Made by a program: the position numbers and the translations under genes | Source: Chitinophagaceae bacterium UBA7600 | GTDB taxonomy: Bacteria > Bacteroidota > Bacteroidia > Chitinophagales > Chitinophagaceae | Assembly: GCA_002478885.1 (NCBI GenBank) | Contig: DLKC01000025.1 | Location: 1 to 64,000 of the forward strand | DNA length: 64,000 nucleotides | Direction of reading: 5' to 3' | Shown: piece by piece, positions 18,501-27,800 of the stretch | Numbering within the stretch: the stretch's first letter is position 1 | Layout: every line of letters begins with the position of its first letter | Notes under the pieces: generated by a model | Database searches by the model: none | Seen by the model: only the letters and a program-made list of their open reading frames with translations | What the model was told of the DNA's origin: nothing

Positions 18501-19034
18501 TTTAATAACAATGTTGACGCCTTCAACAGGCAGCCCGGTTTTTTGATCGAAGATGAGGCCCGTTAGCGTTCTAACCGGTGCAGCTACCTCCACTTCATTG
18601 AACGCGAAATCGGGAATAATATCGCCCGGATTTTGCAGTCGCATGGCTGCAACCATTTTTTTAAGCTCATCATTGTTTTTATATATAACATATGTACGAG
18701 TAAGCACCTTTTTATAGCGAAGGCCATAAGGTTTCAAGAGTTCATCAAGAAAATCTTCCACACCTTTGTATTTGCTCACATCCATGTACAGTTTTACATC
18801 GGGCAGAATATTCGACTCATATACAAAATCAACATCGAATATCTTTCGTGACTGTGAAAGGATCTGTGGGATAGAACTGTCTTCTTTTTTCTCGTAAGTT
18901 TCGACGGATTGCAAATTACCTTCCCCGTACTGAAAGCCTGAACGGGGCTGAGCAACTGCATTGGCAGGTCTCAATATTGACAGGCAAAACAACACGATAA
19001 GGAAAAGTTTCCCTTTTAAACTAAGTCTCATCAT
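15549..19034 (-). CDS. SusC/RagA TonB-dependent transporter with STN domain
   Basis: 1161 residues. A signal peptide ends near ANAVAQ. An STN (secretin and TonB N-terminal) domain lies at about residues 55-120 (FDVDFVYESN, then DELLKPYGLRY). It is followed by a carboxypeptidase-regulatory-like domain (about 155-230), the plug with VVVVGYGTRKRKE, and the 22-strand barrel ending in an aromatic-rich strand. SusC imports oligosaccharide through the outer membrane. The extra STN domain is the hallmark of transducers that signal to a FecR anti-sigma factor, and fecR and the sigma gene lie directly upstream. Transport and transcriptional induction by the same glycan are therefore predicted. Confidence 0.96.
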   Translation of the reverse strand: MMRLSLKGKLFLIVLFCLSILRPANAVAQPRSGFQYGEGNLQSVETYEKKEDSSIPQILSQSRKIFDVDFVYESNILPDVKLYMDVSKYKGVEDFLDELLKPYGLRYKKVLTRTYVIYKNNDELKKMVAAMRLQNPGDIIPDFAFNEVEVAAPVRTLTGLIFDQKTGLPVEGVNIVIKGTKLGTTSDRTGSFKINVANDSDVLVFTIIGYAPQEIVVGSNTNIQVQMTATSGTLNDVVVVGYGTRKRKELTTAISSLNAKEIAVTPVADAAQALQGKVSGVTIVQGSGAPGGTGGTQIRIRGITSLTGTNNPLIVVDGYPLPDQGADNVLNSFGTNDIESIDVLKDAAASSIYGVRASNGVIMITTKRGKAGQSKMSVDVYRGLQQAWQLPEMLNAREYAILNSEARIASGLDVIPKLANPDAIEQQYGEGTKWLDEIFRKAAIQSVSLTASGGSDKATYMLSAGYLKQDGIVYNTDFERFNLRFNGDVKVNNKIKLGNTLSLSKFIEHGADTYSAFNSVIILALTSPPTVTPRNADGTYAGGNGNIDGFSEPNPVYNLEVPKTSNTKYRVTGNVFAEWEIIKALKFKTTFGADYAYNDVKSFSPATPSSGGQPITIDGYGQTKVTIPDYLAEYTLTYDKTIKTKHRFNALAGYTFQETQYSILSGGRSGIFNYQIPVLNNAVFLPQNVSQISNYSQDDVTSRFISYIGRLNYTYDNKVYFTGSLRRDGSSNFAPANKFAFFPSFSLAWRISEESFVKEIDWITDLKIRSSFGYTGNPNVIPYSYLTRIDQGFQYPLGNSSGTEGANQGAAPTAPSNPDIKWEKNEQLDIGIDASLFKSKLTIALDFYQKRSKDLILYVVPINVSGNYVSVPYNTGILQNRGIDLTVSGTILSSKKLNWNANLVMSTFKNEVISFGLGTSFDKGFARISGGSLRTDIGMPADFFYGFQTDGIFQTQEEIAKSAVQTPGTDPTNSTAPGDIKFKDINNDGIINEKDRTNLGNSFPKFTFGLNNTITYKGFELRVFIQGSQGNKVLNFTRWYTEGGVSNGNYSKDVINRWTGPGTSNSMPRLILNDPNGNNRVSDRFVENASYLRIKNVRLAYSLPDKWAKVAGLGKIQLYGSIQNLLTFTQYSGLDPEVGGGVDYGFYPQARTFLGGITVDF

Positions 19035-19071
19035 AATGCAGTTTTTGGTCGTACCGTTAGAAAATCAAAAA

Positions 19072-19983
19072 TTATGGCTGGCTGATCGTCACGGTCTTGC
19101 CGTTAACGTCTACATCAATATGCAGGTTTAAAGTTGCCCGCAACACGCTGATGAATTCCTCCACATTTGTTGCGCGTAAGTCACCGGAGATTGACCTGCT
19201 TAACAATGCAGAGTCAGCAACAATTGTTTTATAACCGTAAATATCCTGTATCATTAATGCTACCGCACCTAAAGAGGTATCATCAAAATGATATTCATTT
19301 TTTACCCAACCAGAATAGTGTTCTATATTTTTCTCACCTGTTACGCTTACGTCCAGGGCAGAATCGATGCGCGCTACTTCTCCAGGCTTAAGCACGATCG
19401 ATGGCCTTGTAAGTTTTTGTATAACAGATACCGATTTACCTTTTACACTTAATTGTACTTTTCCTTCTTCCAGTGCAACCAAAGATTGACGGCGTCGTGT
19501 GTTTACGTTAAACTTTGTACCCAGTACTTCTACATCAACCTGCGATGTATGCACAATAAATTTCTGATGGGTAGTTATTTTCTTTGCCACTTCAAAATAT
19601 CCCTCCCCGTCCAGCCACACCTGCCTGTCGCCCTGTTCTTTCCATTGTTGTGGAATCTTTACGGCGGAGTTTGCATTAAGCACCAGTTTCGAGCTATCTG
19701 GCAACAGCAAAATTTTTACTTGCCCGTAGCCCGTTTTATATTCAGTAACCAGTGGCATTGTTTCCTTGTTGCTGAAATACCATGTTGCTCCAACAATCAA
19801 GACTACAATGGCAGCCGCCGATAAAAATAATCTACGCCTTTGCCGGAGCAATACAACAGTTCGATCTATTCCATCGAGTACCGCATCCCAGTTCTCCAAT
19901 CTTCTTTCTTCAGAAACCGGTTTTGCTTTAAACTCAAAAGGAAGGCCTTGCTCGTCGCCAACTGTAAATAAATTATTATCCAT
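19072..19983 (-). CDS. FecR-type anti-sigma factor
   Basis: 303 residues. The N-terminal cytoplasmic part is about 55 residues, short, and ends in RQRRR. A single membrane helix follows (about residues 54-71). The periplasmic FecR domain carries the family signature VLNANSAVKIP and GEGYFEVAKK. The C-terminal secretin-like domain (DUF4974 type) runs from about 225 to the end. FecR proteins hold an ECF sigma factor inactive until the STN domain of the partner transporter signals substrate. The gene lies between the sigma gene and susC, 37 bp before susC. Confidence 0.93.
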   Translation of the reverse strand: MDNNLFTVGDEQGLPFEFKAKPVSEERRLENWDAVLDGIDRTVVLLRQRRRLFLSAAAIVVLIVGATWYFSNKETMPLVTEYKTGYGQVKILLLPDSSKLVLNANSAVKIPQQWKEQGDRQVWLDGEGYFEVAKKITTHQKFIVHTSQVDVEVLGTKFNVNTRRRQSLVALEEGKVQLSVKGKSVSVIQKLTRPSIVLKPGEVARIDSALDVSVTGEKNIEHYSGWVKNEYHFDDTSLGAVALMIQDIYGYKTIVADSALLSRSISGDLRATNVEEFISVLRATLNLHIDVDVNGKTVTISQP

Positions 19984-20053
19984 GGATATGTATTACCTAT
20001 AAGACACATCGCAAACCTTTTTATACTCCTTTTCATTTTCCTTTTAAAAGATT

Positions 20054-20109
20054 TTATGTGCCAGGCATAAGTGCAACTATTAAACAGCTGTTGCGTCGCA
20101 CACTTCAGC
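20054..20109 (+). repeat. 54-bp intergenic repeat, copy 7 (type A core)
   Basis: Core at 20090-20109 (ending ACTTCAGC), left arm TATGTGCCAGGC. It faces copy 8. Confidence 0.85.
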
Positions 20110-20291
20110 GCCATCAATTACTTCAGCAATACACTTTTCATTGGCATCATTGTATCAACCTCGGCTTTACGTAATACAATACTTTGCTTACATATTATTG
20201 AAACTCCGGTAAGCATTCATTCATTGCAGCATATCAAGCTGCAATAGTCTTTGGTATTTTTCTGTTTATTAAAGCCGCACAGAGCGCTACA

Positions 20292-20350
20292 GTACAAGTG
20301 TGCGACGCAACGGAAGGTCAGCTGATATTACAGCGCAAGGCCCCAAAAAG
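20292..20350 (-). repeat. 54-bp intergenic repeat, copy 8 (type A core)
   Basis: Core at 20292-20311; left arm TTTTTGGGGCC on the minus strand. Sense-oriented, about 40 nt after the sigma factor stop codon. It faces copy 7. Confidence 0.85.
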
Positions 20351-20389
20351 TTCAAAACTTTTATAGAATCTTTTGTCCTTGAGATTTGT

Positions 20390-20995
20390 TTAGTGATTTG
20401 ACGACCTGTACAAAAGTGAAATGGCGAAAAATAACCGGAGCAGGCCGGCGCTTCTCATTTTTTCCAGTGCTTTTTGTTTGAAGTTTGAAACCGACTGGTA
20501 GTTGATGCCCATTACTGCGGCTATCTGGTTATGATCCATGCCCGCAAAGTAATGGAGGTATATTACTTCTTTTTGCCGCCTGGGAAGGGTATTCAATAAC
20601 ACGAGCACTTTGTCGTGGAGGGAGTTATCTTCTTCTTTTTTCATCACGATCTCGTCGTGCGAAAACTCGATATCGGGCTGGCGTGACACCTTTACTTTTA
20701 ATTGTTGCAGTTGCCGGTTTCTTATGTTATTGAGTATCTGCCTGCGAAGTGATGTCATCATATAAGCCTTTACAGACTTTACTTCAGGTAGTTTTGCTCT
20801 TTTGGTCCAGAGCTTTATAAAAAGTTCCTGCACGCTGTCATCCGATAGTGATTCATCACCGAATTGAATTTTCAGCGCGTAGTTATACAGCACAGCAAAA
20901 AGCATTTTATGTAATTCGGCAAATGCCTGCTCGTCTCCAAGTAAAAATGCCTGCCATTGTTCTCGTAACGCAATATTTTCAGGTGTCTCGGACAT
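20390..20995 (-). CDS. ECF-type RNA polymerase sigma factor
   Basis: 201 residues from the ATG at 20995 (MSETPEN). A longer frame opens at 21106, but the extra 37 residues are hydrophobic and span the predicted promoter at 21026-21055, so the shorter start is chosen. Region 2 is visible (YNYALKIQFGDESLSDDSVQELFIKLW) and region 4 forms a helix-turn-helix (LPRRQKEVIYLHYFAGMDHN then IAAVMGINYQSVSN). Neighbouring fecR and STN-susC make it the effector of transporter-coupled induction of the glucan locus. Confidence 0.92.
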   Translation of the reverse strand: MSETPENIALREQWQAFLLGDEQAFAELHKMLFAVLYNYALKIQFGDESLSDDSVQELFIKLWTKRAKLPEVKSVKAYMMTSLRRQILNNIRNRQLQQLKVKVSRQPDIEFSHDEIVMKKEEDNSLHDKVLVLLNTLPRRQKEVIYLHYFAGMDHNQIAAVMGINYQSVSNFKQKALEKMRSAGLLRLFFAISLLYRSSNH

Positions 20996-21025
20996 GTTTT
21001 TTGTAAAATATGCTATGAACTTTAT

Positions 21026-21055
21026 CAAACGTACAAAAAACAAATTGAAAACAAA
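21026..21055 (-). promoter_or_regulatory. Bacteroidota-type promoter of the sigma factor gene
   Basis: The minus strand carries TTTG (21052-21055), an 18-bp spacer, and TACGTTTG (21026-21033), which match the Bacteroidota -33 TTTG and -7 TAnnTTTG consensus. It lies 30 nt upstream of the chosen ATG at 20995. Confidence 0.65.
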
Positions 21056-21110
21056 TTTGAAGGTGGTTACAAGTCGGGCTGAAAACAGTTGTAACAGCGT
21101 GCACACTGCC

Positions 21111-21156
21111 GAATAAAAAAAACCGTGAGCACTGAAATAAATTTCAGCGTCACGGT
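21111..21156 (-). terminator. Intrinsic terminator of the T9SS binding protein gene
   Basis: On the minus strand an AACCGTGA...TCACGGTT stem with an inner CTGAAAT...ATTTCAG stem is followed by a run of eight or more T. It is about 55 nt after the stop codon at 21212. Confidence 0.85.
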
Positions 21157-21211
21157 TAATTGTTGGCCTGTTAAGGCTGATTGTTTAACTACTGCTTATT
21201 TACGAAAGCGT

Positions 21212-23536
21212 TTATTCGACTACCAATTTGGCGCTCTGCTGTTTTGCACCATCAGACAGTTTAATAATATACAACCCTTTCAGCAGGCTGCTTACGTCGA
21301 GGTTTTGAACAGTGTTGGAGAGTGCTTTATCAAAGCTTCCTGATTTTACAACTTTGCCATCAGCGCTTACCACGTAATAATGTGCGGATGCAGCTTGTAT
21401 AGCGCCCAATGCAACGGAGACTTTTGCCCTTGCAGGGTTAGGAAACACATTAAGCACATCTGTATTCGCAACAGCAAAATTCAAAGACCGTGTTGGAGAA
21501 TAGTAAGTTGTTCTGCCATCGAAGTCAACCTGCTTGAGACGGTAATAGTTTACACCTGCTGCCGGTGTAAAATCGGTTGCGGAATAATTATTAGTGCTTC
21601 TGCCATTTCTGCCTGCAACAAAAGCAATCTGTTTCCAATTTGCCGCGTCGGTGCTGCGCTCCACTGCAAAGCCTTTATTGTTTTGTTCAGAAGCAGTCGT
21701 CCATTGCAAGACAGCTGTGCTGCTCTTCTGTGTTACTTTAAATTCGGTAAGATTTACAGGCAACAATGAATTGTAGAAATAAACATTATCAACATAAAGT
21801 GTGCTGTTAGATCCTATGAAAAGCATCTGCGCAAGGTGTGATCTTGCTTTCAGATTAGTGAAGTCGCTCAGTTTAAGATCATAACTAACCCATCCAGCTT
21901 TTGCAGGAACAAAATCAAGCTGCGATTCAGTATCATCGCCGCCACCAAATACACCATCGGCACCAAAATCAACGAGCTTAACACCAAATGTTGTTGCATC
22001 TGGTGTCCAGATATCAACATGATAATAATCCATGGTTGTAGCATCGATGGTTTTACTGGTGAACTCTATACCTGAATAGTTAAGGCTTGTATATTTTTTG
22101 GTATCGTTACCGGCAATCTGTACATCTACAACATCCGCGGCATCCCAACTTGCAGACCATGTATCAACAACAACATTTGTGTATGCATTACTAAACAGGG
22201 AAATAACAGAAGCTGCGTTTTTTGTAGGTGTTGGCGCTGCAGTCGTTGGCTCTGATCCACCAGTGCCGCCAGGCCTGTAGAAATAAATATTATCAAGAAA
22301 AACCGTGCTTCCGCTGGCAGGTGTACCAACAAATTTAAACTGGATAATGCTTGTTAACGGGATAGTATAATTTGAAAGATCAATATCAAAACTATTCCAG
22401 CCAGATAAGGTTGGCGTTAGCGTAACCTTTTGCTCAGGCTGACCTGTAACAATCGGGTAAACATCAAAAGCTGTGCAATCCGGGGTCCAGAGATCAATAT
22501 GAAGTTTGGTCATACCAGAAGCATCAATCGCAGAAGCAAATTGCACCCCCTGATAGTTAAGGCTTGAATACTTCTTTGTTGCGTCGCCTGCAACAGAAAC
22601 TTCTGAATAGGTTGTTGCCTGGCCCCAGTTAGGGTACCAATCGGTATTTGCCAGGTTGCTGTACGCACCACTGAAAAGAGAAATAACATCTGCCGGGTTT
22701 CTTGCAGGCGGTGCAGGTGCTGCAATAGATGGACCTACAGGCGCCGTTACATTAACGGTAAGCAAGCCTGAAGCGTTTACTGCTCCCAGCTTTCCTGTTA
22801 TGTTGGTAGTGCCCGCAGTTAATGCAGTGCCTACACCCAATGCATCAACAGTAGCAACTGCAGTATTGGAACTGGTCCAGGAGAAATAAGCCTTTGCTGT
22901 TTGCATTTGCTGGTTCACAGCGTTTACCGGCCATGATGAAACAACGCCATTGGCCCCAAAGGTTGACCCGACTTCTTTGCTTACCGTTTCAGTTGCAAAA
23001 GATGCTGTAGGAGTACCTATGATGCCGCCCCCAACATTTTCATATTGTATGTCATCAATCCAAATGGTATACGCACCTTCGCCTGATCCTTCAGCGAAAT
23101 GAAAAAGCCCGGTTTCTGCCGTTAATTTGGCGGCAACGGGAATAGGAATGTAGTATTTCACCCAGTCTGATGTAAGCGCCACGCCGTTGCGCTCTACTGC
23201 ATAGGTTGTTGTAGCTGCGTTATTGCCGAGACCAACGCCGTCAAGCAAAAACGCTTTGCTTTCCTTTGCCCAAAAGGTTACTGCGTTATAAGCAGACAAG
23301 TTTTTAGGGGCGTCGGCCACGAGTGCACCTCCTGTATAACCCGTGGTTACATTTATTTTTAATGAAGCGGTGCCGGAGTGATGTTGCGTGGCATCGATTG
23401 ACAAGTCGTTCGTTGAACCTCCAAAAGGCACAAATGCAACGCCGGCCGCGTAATTATCGCCGAATACTACTAACTGTGCATTTATTTTAAAAATAAAAAG
23501 CACTGACATAAAAAACAGTAGGTAAACTTTCTTCAT
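21212..23536 (-). CDS. Secreted multidomain carbohydrate-binding-type protein with T9SS sorting domain
   Basis: 774 residues from the ATG at 23536, which begins the signal peptide MKKVYLLFFMSVLFIFKINA; an in-frame start at 23680 would add 48 residues before this signal and is rejected. Residues about 20-190 form a beta-sandwich (IWIDDIQYENV). A Big_2-like Ig segment follows (about 200-285). Two related domains (about 310-440 and 455-595) share LFS.AY.N, DT.KKY.SLNY.G and the ending VYLDN-like FLDNIYFY/YVDNVYFYN. A fibronectin-like segment and a T9SS C-terminal tail (NVFPNPARAKVSV, GLYIIKLSDG) end the protein. No catalytic motif is recognised. Its place beside the glucan locus suggests a surface glycan-binding role. 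Confidence 0.85.
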   Translation of the reverse strand: MKKVYLLFFMSVLFIFKINAQLVVFGDNYAAGVAFVPFGGSTNDLSIDATQHHSGTASLKINVTTGYTGGALVADAPKNLSAYNAVTFWAKESKAFLLDGVGLGNNAATTTYAVERNGVALTSDWVKYYIPIPVAAKLTAETGLFHFAEGSGEGAYTIWIDDIQYENVGGGIIGTPTASFATETVSKEVGSTFGANGVVSSWPVNAVNQQMQTAKAYFSWTSSNTAVATVDALGVGTALTAGTTNITGKLGAVNASGLLTVNVTAPVGPSIAAPAPPARNPADVISLFSGAYSNLANTDWYPNWGQATTYSEVSVAGDATKKYSSLNYQGVQFASAIDASGMTKLHIDLWTPDCTAFDVYPIVTGQPEQKVTLTPTLSGWNSFDIDLSNYTIPLTSIIQFKFVGTPASGSTVFLDNIYFYRPGGTGGSEPTTAAPTPTKNAASVISLFSNAYTNVVVDTWSASWDAADVVDVQIAGNDTKKYTSLNYSGIEFTSKTIDATTMDYYHVDIWTPDATTFGVKLVDFGADGVFGGGDDTESQLDFVPAKAGWVSYDLKLSDFTNLKARSHLAQMLFIGSNSTLYVDNVYFYNSLLPVNLTEFKVTQKSSTAVLQWTTASEQNNKGFAVERSTDAANWKQIAFVAGRNGRSTNNYSATDFTPAAGVNYYRLKQVDFDGRTTYYSPTRSLNFAVANTDVLNVFPNPARAKVSVALGAIQAASAHYYVVSADGKVVKSGSFDKALSNTVQNLDVSSLLKGLYIIKLSDGAKQQSAKLVVE

Positions 23537-23874
23537 TGTGTTTATTTTATGATCCTGAAATGTTTGCTGATTGATGGAAGATTGGCAGGACTGCCCGTGA
23601 CGATTGCATCCACCCTGCTCTTGAAGTATTGTGCTGTGGCTTTTAACCGGTACGTTACAATATAATTTTGGCTTGCGCATGCAGTCGTGTTATGCATGTG
23701 ACACGCAGCAGGAATTTTTATACCCCAATTTTTATATAATTTTCTTTTTTTGGGCAAAGGTTTTACAGGATAGACCATCTTGTTTAACGTCGAAGGCCAG
23801 ATATTAATAAACGCTAGACAATAAAGCATAAGAAGTCGGTAGGCCGGATTTAGCAGGAAGGAGATTTTAAAGAT

Positions 23875-23927
23875 GTGTTACCCGACAGACAATCGTTGAG
23901 CAGCATCGTTGCGTCGCACTCTTCAAC
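23875..23927 (+). repeat. 54-bp intergenic repeat, copy 9a (type A core)
   Basis: Core at 23908-23927 (ending CTCTTCAAC); left arm TGTTACCCGAC. It faces copy 9b. Confidence 0.85.
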
Positions 23928-23958
23928 GCTTTGTTCTTTGCCGGGCTTTTCACGGAAC

Positions 23959-24014
23959 GTACAAGAGTACTACGCAACCGGCGATGCCACGAGCACTTGT
24001 GCCCGGGCAAATAA
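23959..24014 (-). repeat. 54-bp intergenic repeat, copy 9b (degenerate core)
   Basis: Core at 23959-23978 reads GTTGCGTAGTAC then TCTTGTAC on the minus strand, so the palindrome is broken. Left arm TTTGCCCGGGC and middle block TGGCATC are well kept. Sense-oriented, directly after the terminator of the 107-aa gene. Confidence 0.8.
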
Positions 24015-24021
24015 GGATTAT

Positions 24022-24054
24022 AAAAAACAATCGCCCTGCTTGCGCAGAGCGATC
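24022..24054 (-). terminator. Intrinsic terminator of the 107-aa gene
   Basis: On the minus strand, ATCGCTCTGC-GCAA-GCAGGGCGAT followed by TGTTTTTT. Repeat copy 9b begins a few bases after the T-run. Confidence 0.75.
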
Positions 24055-24146
24055 ATCTTTTGACATACGGCAAAAATAAATTTCCGTAGTCAGGTGTTTT
24101 GTTTAAACATTTTTATTTATGCAAATACTGTACCGCAGCATAAAAG

Positions 24147-24470
24147 TTAGTCAGTGCTGTTGTCTTTTGGCACCTTGGTAATAAACCAATGATAGAGTTC
24201 TTCTTCGTTTTTTTCATATTCCGGAGCAGCGTCTACGCTGTATCCCTGTATTCCATTACTATCTTTCATAACATATATAAAAGAAGATTCGTTAGGGTTA
24301 ACCATATCTTCGAAATGATAGACTTTTGTAATCTGCAAATCACGGGGCTCATAGTATTTGCCCATGCCTGAAGTAAATCCAGCGCGTGTCATTTTAAATT
24401 CACGGTAACCTTTCTTCTGGAATTTTTCCACCATAGAATCTATTGGTGAATAAGCGATGATTGTATGCAT
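24147..24470 (-). CDS. Hypothetical protein, 107 aa
   Basis: Not recognised. It is a small, soluble, charged protein without signal peptide or membrane segment (MHTIIAYSPIDSMVEKF at the start). The composition is Tyr/Glu/Lys-rich with a probable alpha/beta fold. The ATG at 24470 is followed by good coding character, and an intrinsic terminator lies about 90 nt after the stop, which supports an expressed single-gene unit. It stands between the T9SS binding protein gene and icmF, both on the same strand but well separated, so context gives no functional hint. Confidence 0.65.
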   Translation of the reverse strand: MHTIIAYSPIDSMVEKFQKKGYREFKMTRAGFTSGMGKYYEPRDLQITKVYHFEDMVNPNESSFIYVMKDSNGIQGYSVDAAPEYEKNEEELYHWFITKVPKDNSTD

Positions 24471-24849
24471 GTTAATTTTTTTTAGTGATCGAAATTTGCC
24501 GGATTAAACCCGGCTCTTATTTCCTTAAAAACTTATGGGTATAGAGACCGCTTAGAAATGCAATAGTTAAACGGGCAGGAGCGATTTTTTTTTCTCTTAA
24601 CAAATGATTAGAGAATCGGACAATCGATATGCCAAAAGTGAAGACTGTGACTTAAATTTTGTTAAGGATAAAAGCCTTATTTAATGTAAAATAAATTAAC
24701 AAAACGAGCGCATGGAACCTGCGCTAAATACAAGAGATGAAATGAATATGGTGAGACGACATTCGTCAATAGCACAACCATGGCAGACACTCTTTCGGAG
24801 CGCAGTAATTTACAACCCAGAGGACCACTATTACTGGTGAAAACGGCAG
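24471..24849. other. Intergenic region downstream of icmF
   Basis: AT-rich and without an accepted gene apart from a weak small frame at 24712-24840. A CCGGATTAAACCCGG hairpin lies about 40 nt upstream of the 107-aa gene (about 24511-24525). No copy of the 54-bp repeat is found here, which is notable because most gene ends in the window have one. Confidence 0.5.
24712..24840 (+). CDS. Possible small ORF, 42 aa
   Basis: ATG GAA CCT... to TGA gives 42 residues rich in Arg, His, Tyr and Trp (MEPALNTRDEMNM at the start, PEDHYYW at the end). It is convergent with icmF and ends 9 bp before its stop. A TTTTG about 55 nt upstream could be a -33 element, but no TAnnTTTG was found. Evidence is only an open frame with two early ATGs; it may be chance. 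Confidence 0.2.
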   Translation: MEPALNTRDEMNMVRRHSSIAQPWQTLFRSAVIYNPEDHYYW

Positions 24850-27800
24850 TTACATATTTCTGCGATACTGGCCGCCTACTTCAAAAAGTGCATGGGTAAT
24901 TTGTCCAAGGCTGCAATATTTAACCGTTTCCATCAGAGCTGCGAAAAGGTTTCCCCCTGTTACTGCAACCTCTTTAAGCTTTGCAAGCATGTTGGCCGAA
25001 TATTTTTCATTGCGTTGATGAAATGCTTGCAGATTTTCTATCTGCAATTCTTTTTCCTCCCTTGTACTTCGGATAACCTCGCCTGGTATAACCGTGGGCG
25101 ATCCTCTTTTATTGAGGAAGGTGTTGACGCCAACTATGGGCAGTTCGCCGGTATGTTTGAGCGTTTCATAATGCAGGCTTTCCTCCTGTATTTTGTTGCG
25201 TTGATACATGCGCTCCATCGCGCCCAGCACGCCGCCACGCTCTGTAAGGCGATCGAACTCTGCCATCACTGCTTCTTCTACCAGGTTGGTTAATTCCTCT
25301 ACCAGGAAAGCGCCCTGGTTGGGATTTTCGTTTCGTGTGGTGCCAAGTTCACGGTTAATAATAAGCTGAATGGCCATGGCGCGGCGCACACTTTCTTCTG
25401 TTGGTGTGGTAATAGCTTCGTCGTACGCGTTTGTGTGGAGACTATTGCAATTATCATAGATGGCGTACAAGGCCTGCAATGTTGTGCGGATATCGTTAAA
25501 ATCGATCTCCTGTGCATGCAAACTGCGGCCACTTGTTTGTATATGGTATTTGAGCATCTGGCTTCGGCTGTTTGCTTTGTATTTGTGCTTCATAGCCTTT
25601 GACCAAATGCGCCGGGCAACACGGCCAATAACACTATATTCAGGATCCATCCCGTTGCTGAAGAAGAAAGACAAGTTGGCAGCAAAATCATCGACATGCA
25701 TACCCCGGCTCAGGTAATATTCTACATACGTGAATCCATTGGCTAAGGTAAACGCCAGCTGCGTAATCGGGTTAGCCCCGGCTTCGGCAATATGATACCC
25801 GCTGATGCTCACGCTGTAAAAATTACGAACCTTCTGCTCAATAAAATACTCCTGAACATCGCCCATTAATTTCAACGCAAATTCCGTTGAAAAAATGCAG
25901 GTGTTTTGAGCCTGGTCTTCTTTTAAAATGTCGGCCTGCACGGTGCCACGCACCTGTTGCAGGGCACGTTCTTTGCATTCCGCATAAATATGGGCAGGCA
26001 GCACTTCATCCCCACTAACACCAAGCAATTTTAATCCAAGCCCACTGTTACCTTCCGGCAGCCTTTCCGGCGAAGCCGGATTATAATAAACGGGCTTCCG
26101 CAGATGTTTGAATTTTTCGGTGATCTTTTCATTAACCACGGGCCATTGTTTATTTGCCTCTATCCAATGCTCGCATTGCTGGTCTATGGCAGCATTCATG
26201 AAAAATGCGAGTAACACAGGCGCAGGACCATTGATAGTCATGCTTACCGAAGTTTTTGGGCTGCACAGATCAAAGCCGCTGTATAGTTTTTTCGCATCGT
26301 CAACCGTGGCAATACTAACGCCGCTGTTACCCACCTTGCCATAAATATCGGGGCGATGCCCGGGATCTTCTCCATAAAGTGTAACGCTGTCAAAAGCCGT
26401 TGATAAACGGTGTGCCGGCTGTCCTAAAGAAACATAGTGAAAGCGCTTGTTCGTGCGTTCGGGACCACCCTCACCGGCAAACATCCTTGTAGGGTCTTCC
26501 CCTTCCCGTTTTAAAGGAAAGACGCCTGCCGTGTAAGGAAATTCACCCGGTATATTTTCCTGAAGCTGCCAGTTAAGAATATCGCCCCAATCGTTGTATT
26601 TTGGTAACGCCACCCTCGGAACAGGCAACCCGCTTAAGGAAGTTGTGGTGAGCGGCAACTGGATAGTTTTATCCCTTACTTTATATTCAAATACAGCTCT
26701 GCTATAACGCTCTTTAACCAGAGGCCAGCTCTGCAATAGCTGCTTATTATCTGCGGTAAGTTTTGCTTCGTATGATTTGTAAAGCTGTTCAATGTTTTCA
26801 ACGGGTCCGGCATCGCAAGTCTTCATTGCCTGAATTGTGCCGTCTATTTTGTAGAGGATTGAGGCAACAGCGGCTTGCTCCTTTGCCAGGCCGTTGTAAG
26901 ATCTGATCACATCGGCTATCTCGCCGAGATAACGTACCCTCGCCGGGGGAATGATCAACGACCTGTTTACCGTGTCTTTATGTTTAAAATGTTCAATGCT
27001 GCCAAATTTCAGTTTTGTCTTTGTCTCAACCGCCTCTATCAATCTTTCAAACAGCTCATTAATACCGGCATCATTGAATTGAGACGCGATGGTTCCAATA
27101 ACGGGTAGTTCTTCGTCTTTCGTGCTCCACAAACCATGATTACGTTTGTATTGCTTGCGCACATCTGCCAGTGCATCCAATGCACCTGCCTTATCGAATT
27201 TATTGATGGCGATCACATCCGCATAGTCCAGCATATTGATTTTTTCCAGTTGAGAAGCCGCTCCATATTCCGGTGTCATCACATATAGGCTCGTATCGCA
27301 ATGATCAAGTATTGAAGCGTCGCTTTGCCCCACGCCGGCCGATTCAAGAATAATAAAATCATACCCGGCTTCTTTGCATATATCAATTGCTTCCTGCACG
27401 TGTTCGCTCAAGGCGCGGTCGCTTTCGCGTGTTGCCAGGGAACGCATATACGCCCGTGGATGATGAATGGAATTCATGCGAATACGGTCACCCAACAAAG
27501 CACCACCCGTCTTTTTCTTCGAAGGATCAACAGAGATTACCGCAATTGTTTTGTCAGGAAAATAGTTAAGGAACCTGCGCACGATCTCATCTGTTACTGA
27601 AGATTTTCCCGCACCGCCTGTGCCTGTGATTCCCAAAACAGGCCCTGCAGCTGCTATCCGCTCTGCTGCTGTTTTTTCACCAATGCCATTCTCCGCATTG
27701 GTAATTTTCCGGGCTATCTTCCGCACATCTTTCCATTCGCCCAATCTCATCGCTATGTTATATACACCGTTGCCGTTTAAAGAATAATCACATGATCTTA

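Larger units (their letters stand above)
19984..20389. other. Intergenic region between sigma factor and fecR
   Basis: No gene. It contains the inverted pair of repeat copies 7 and 8, with cores 182 bp apart. The fecR start is about 70 bp from the nearest repeat. A clear TTTG/TAnnTTTG promoter for fecR was not found. Confidence 0.6.
23537..24146. other. Intergenic region with facing repeat pair
   Basis: No gene is supported. It contains repeat copies 9a and 9b (31 bp between cores) and the terminator of the 107-aa gene at 24022-24054. The part next to 23536 is AT-rich and should hold the promoter of the T9SS binding protein. Confidence 0.6.

Noticed and set aside
22560..22580. GTTGCGTCGC inside the T9SS binding protein gene
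   Set aside because: Only 10 bases match the repeat core; the other blocks are missing and the frame is intact, so it is chance.
23537..23680. N-terminal extension of the T9SS binding protein
   Set aside because: It would place 48 residues before a clear signal peptide.
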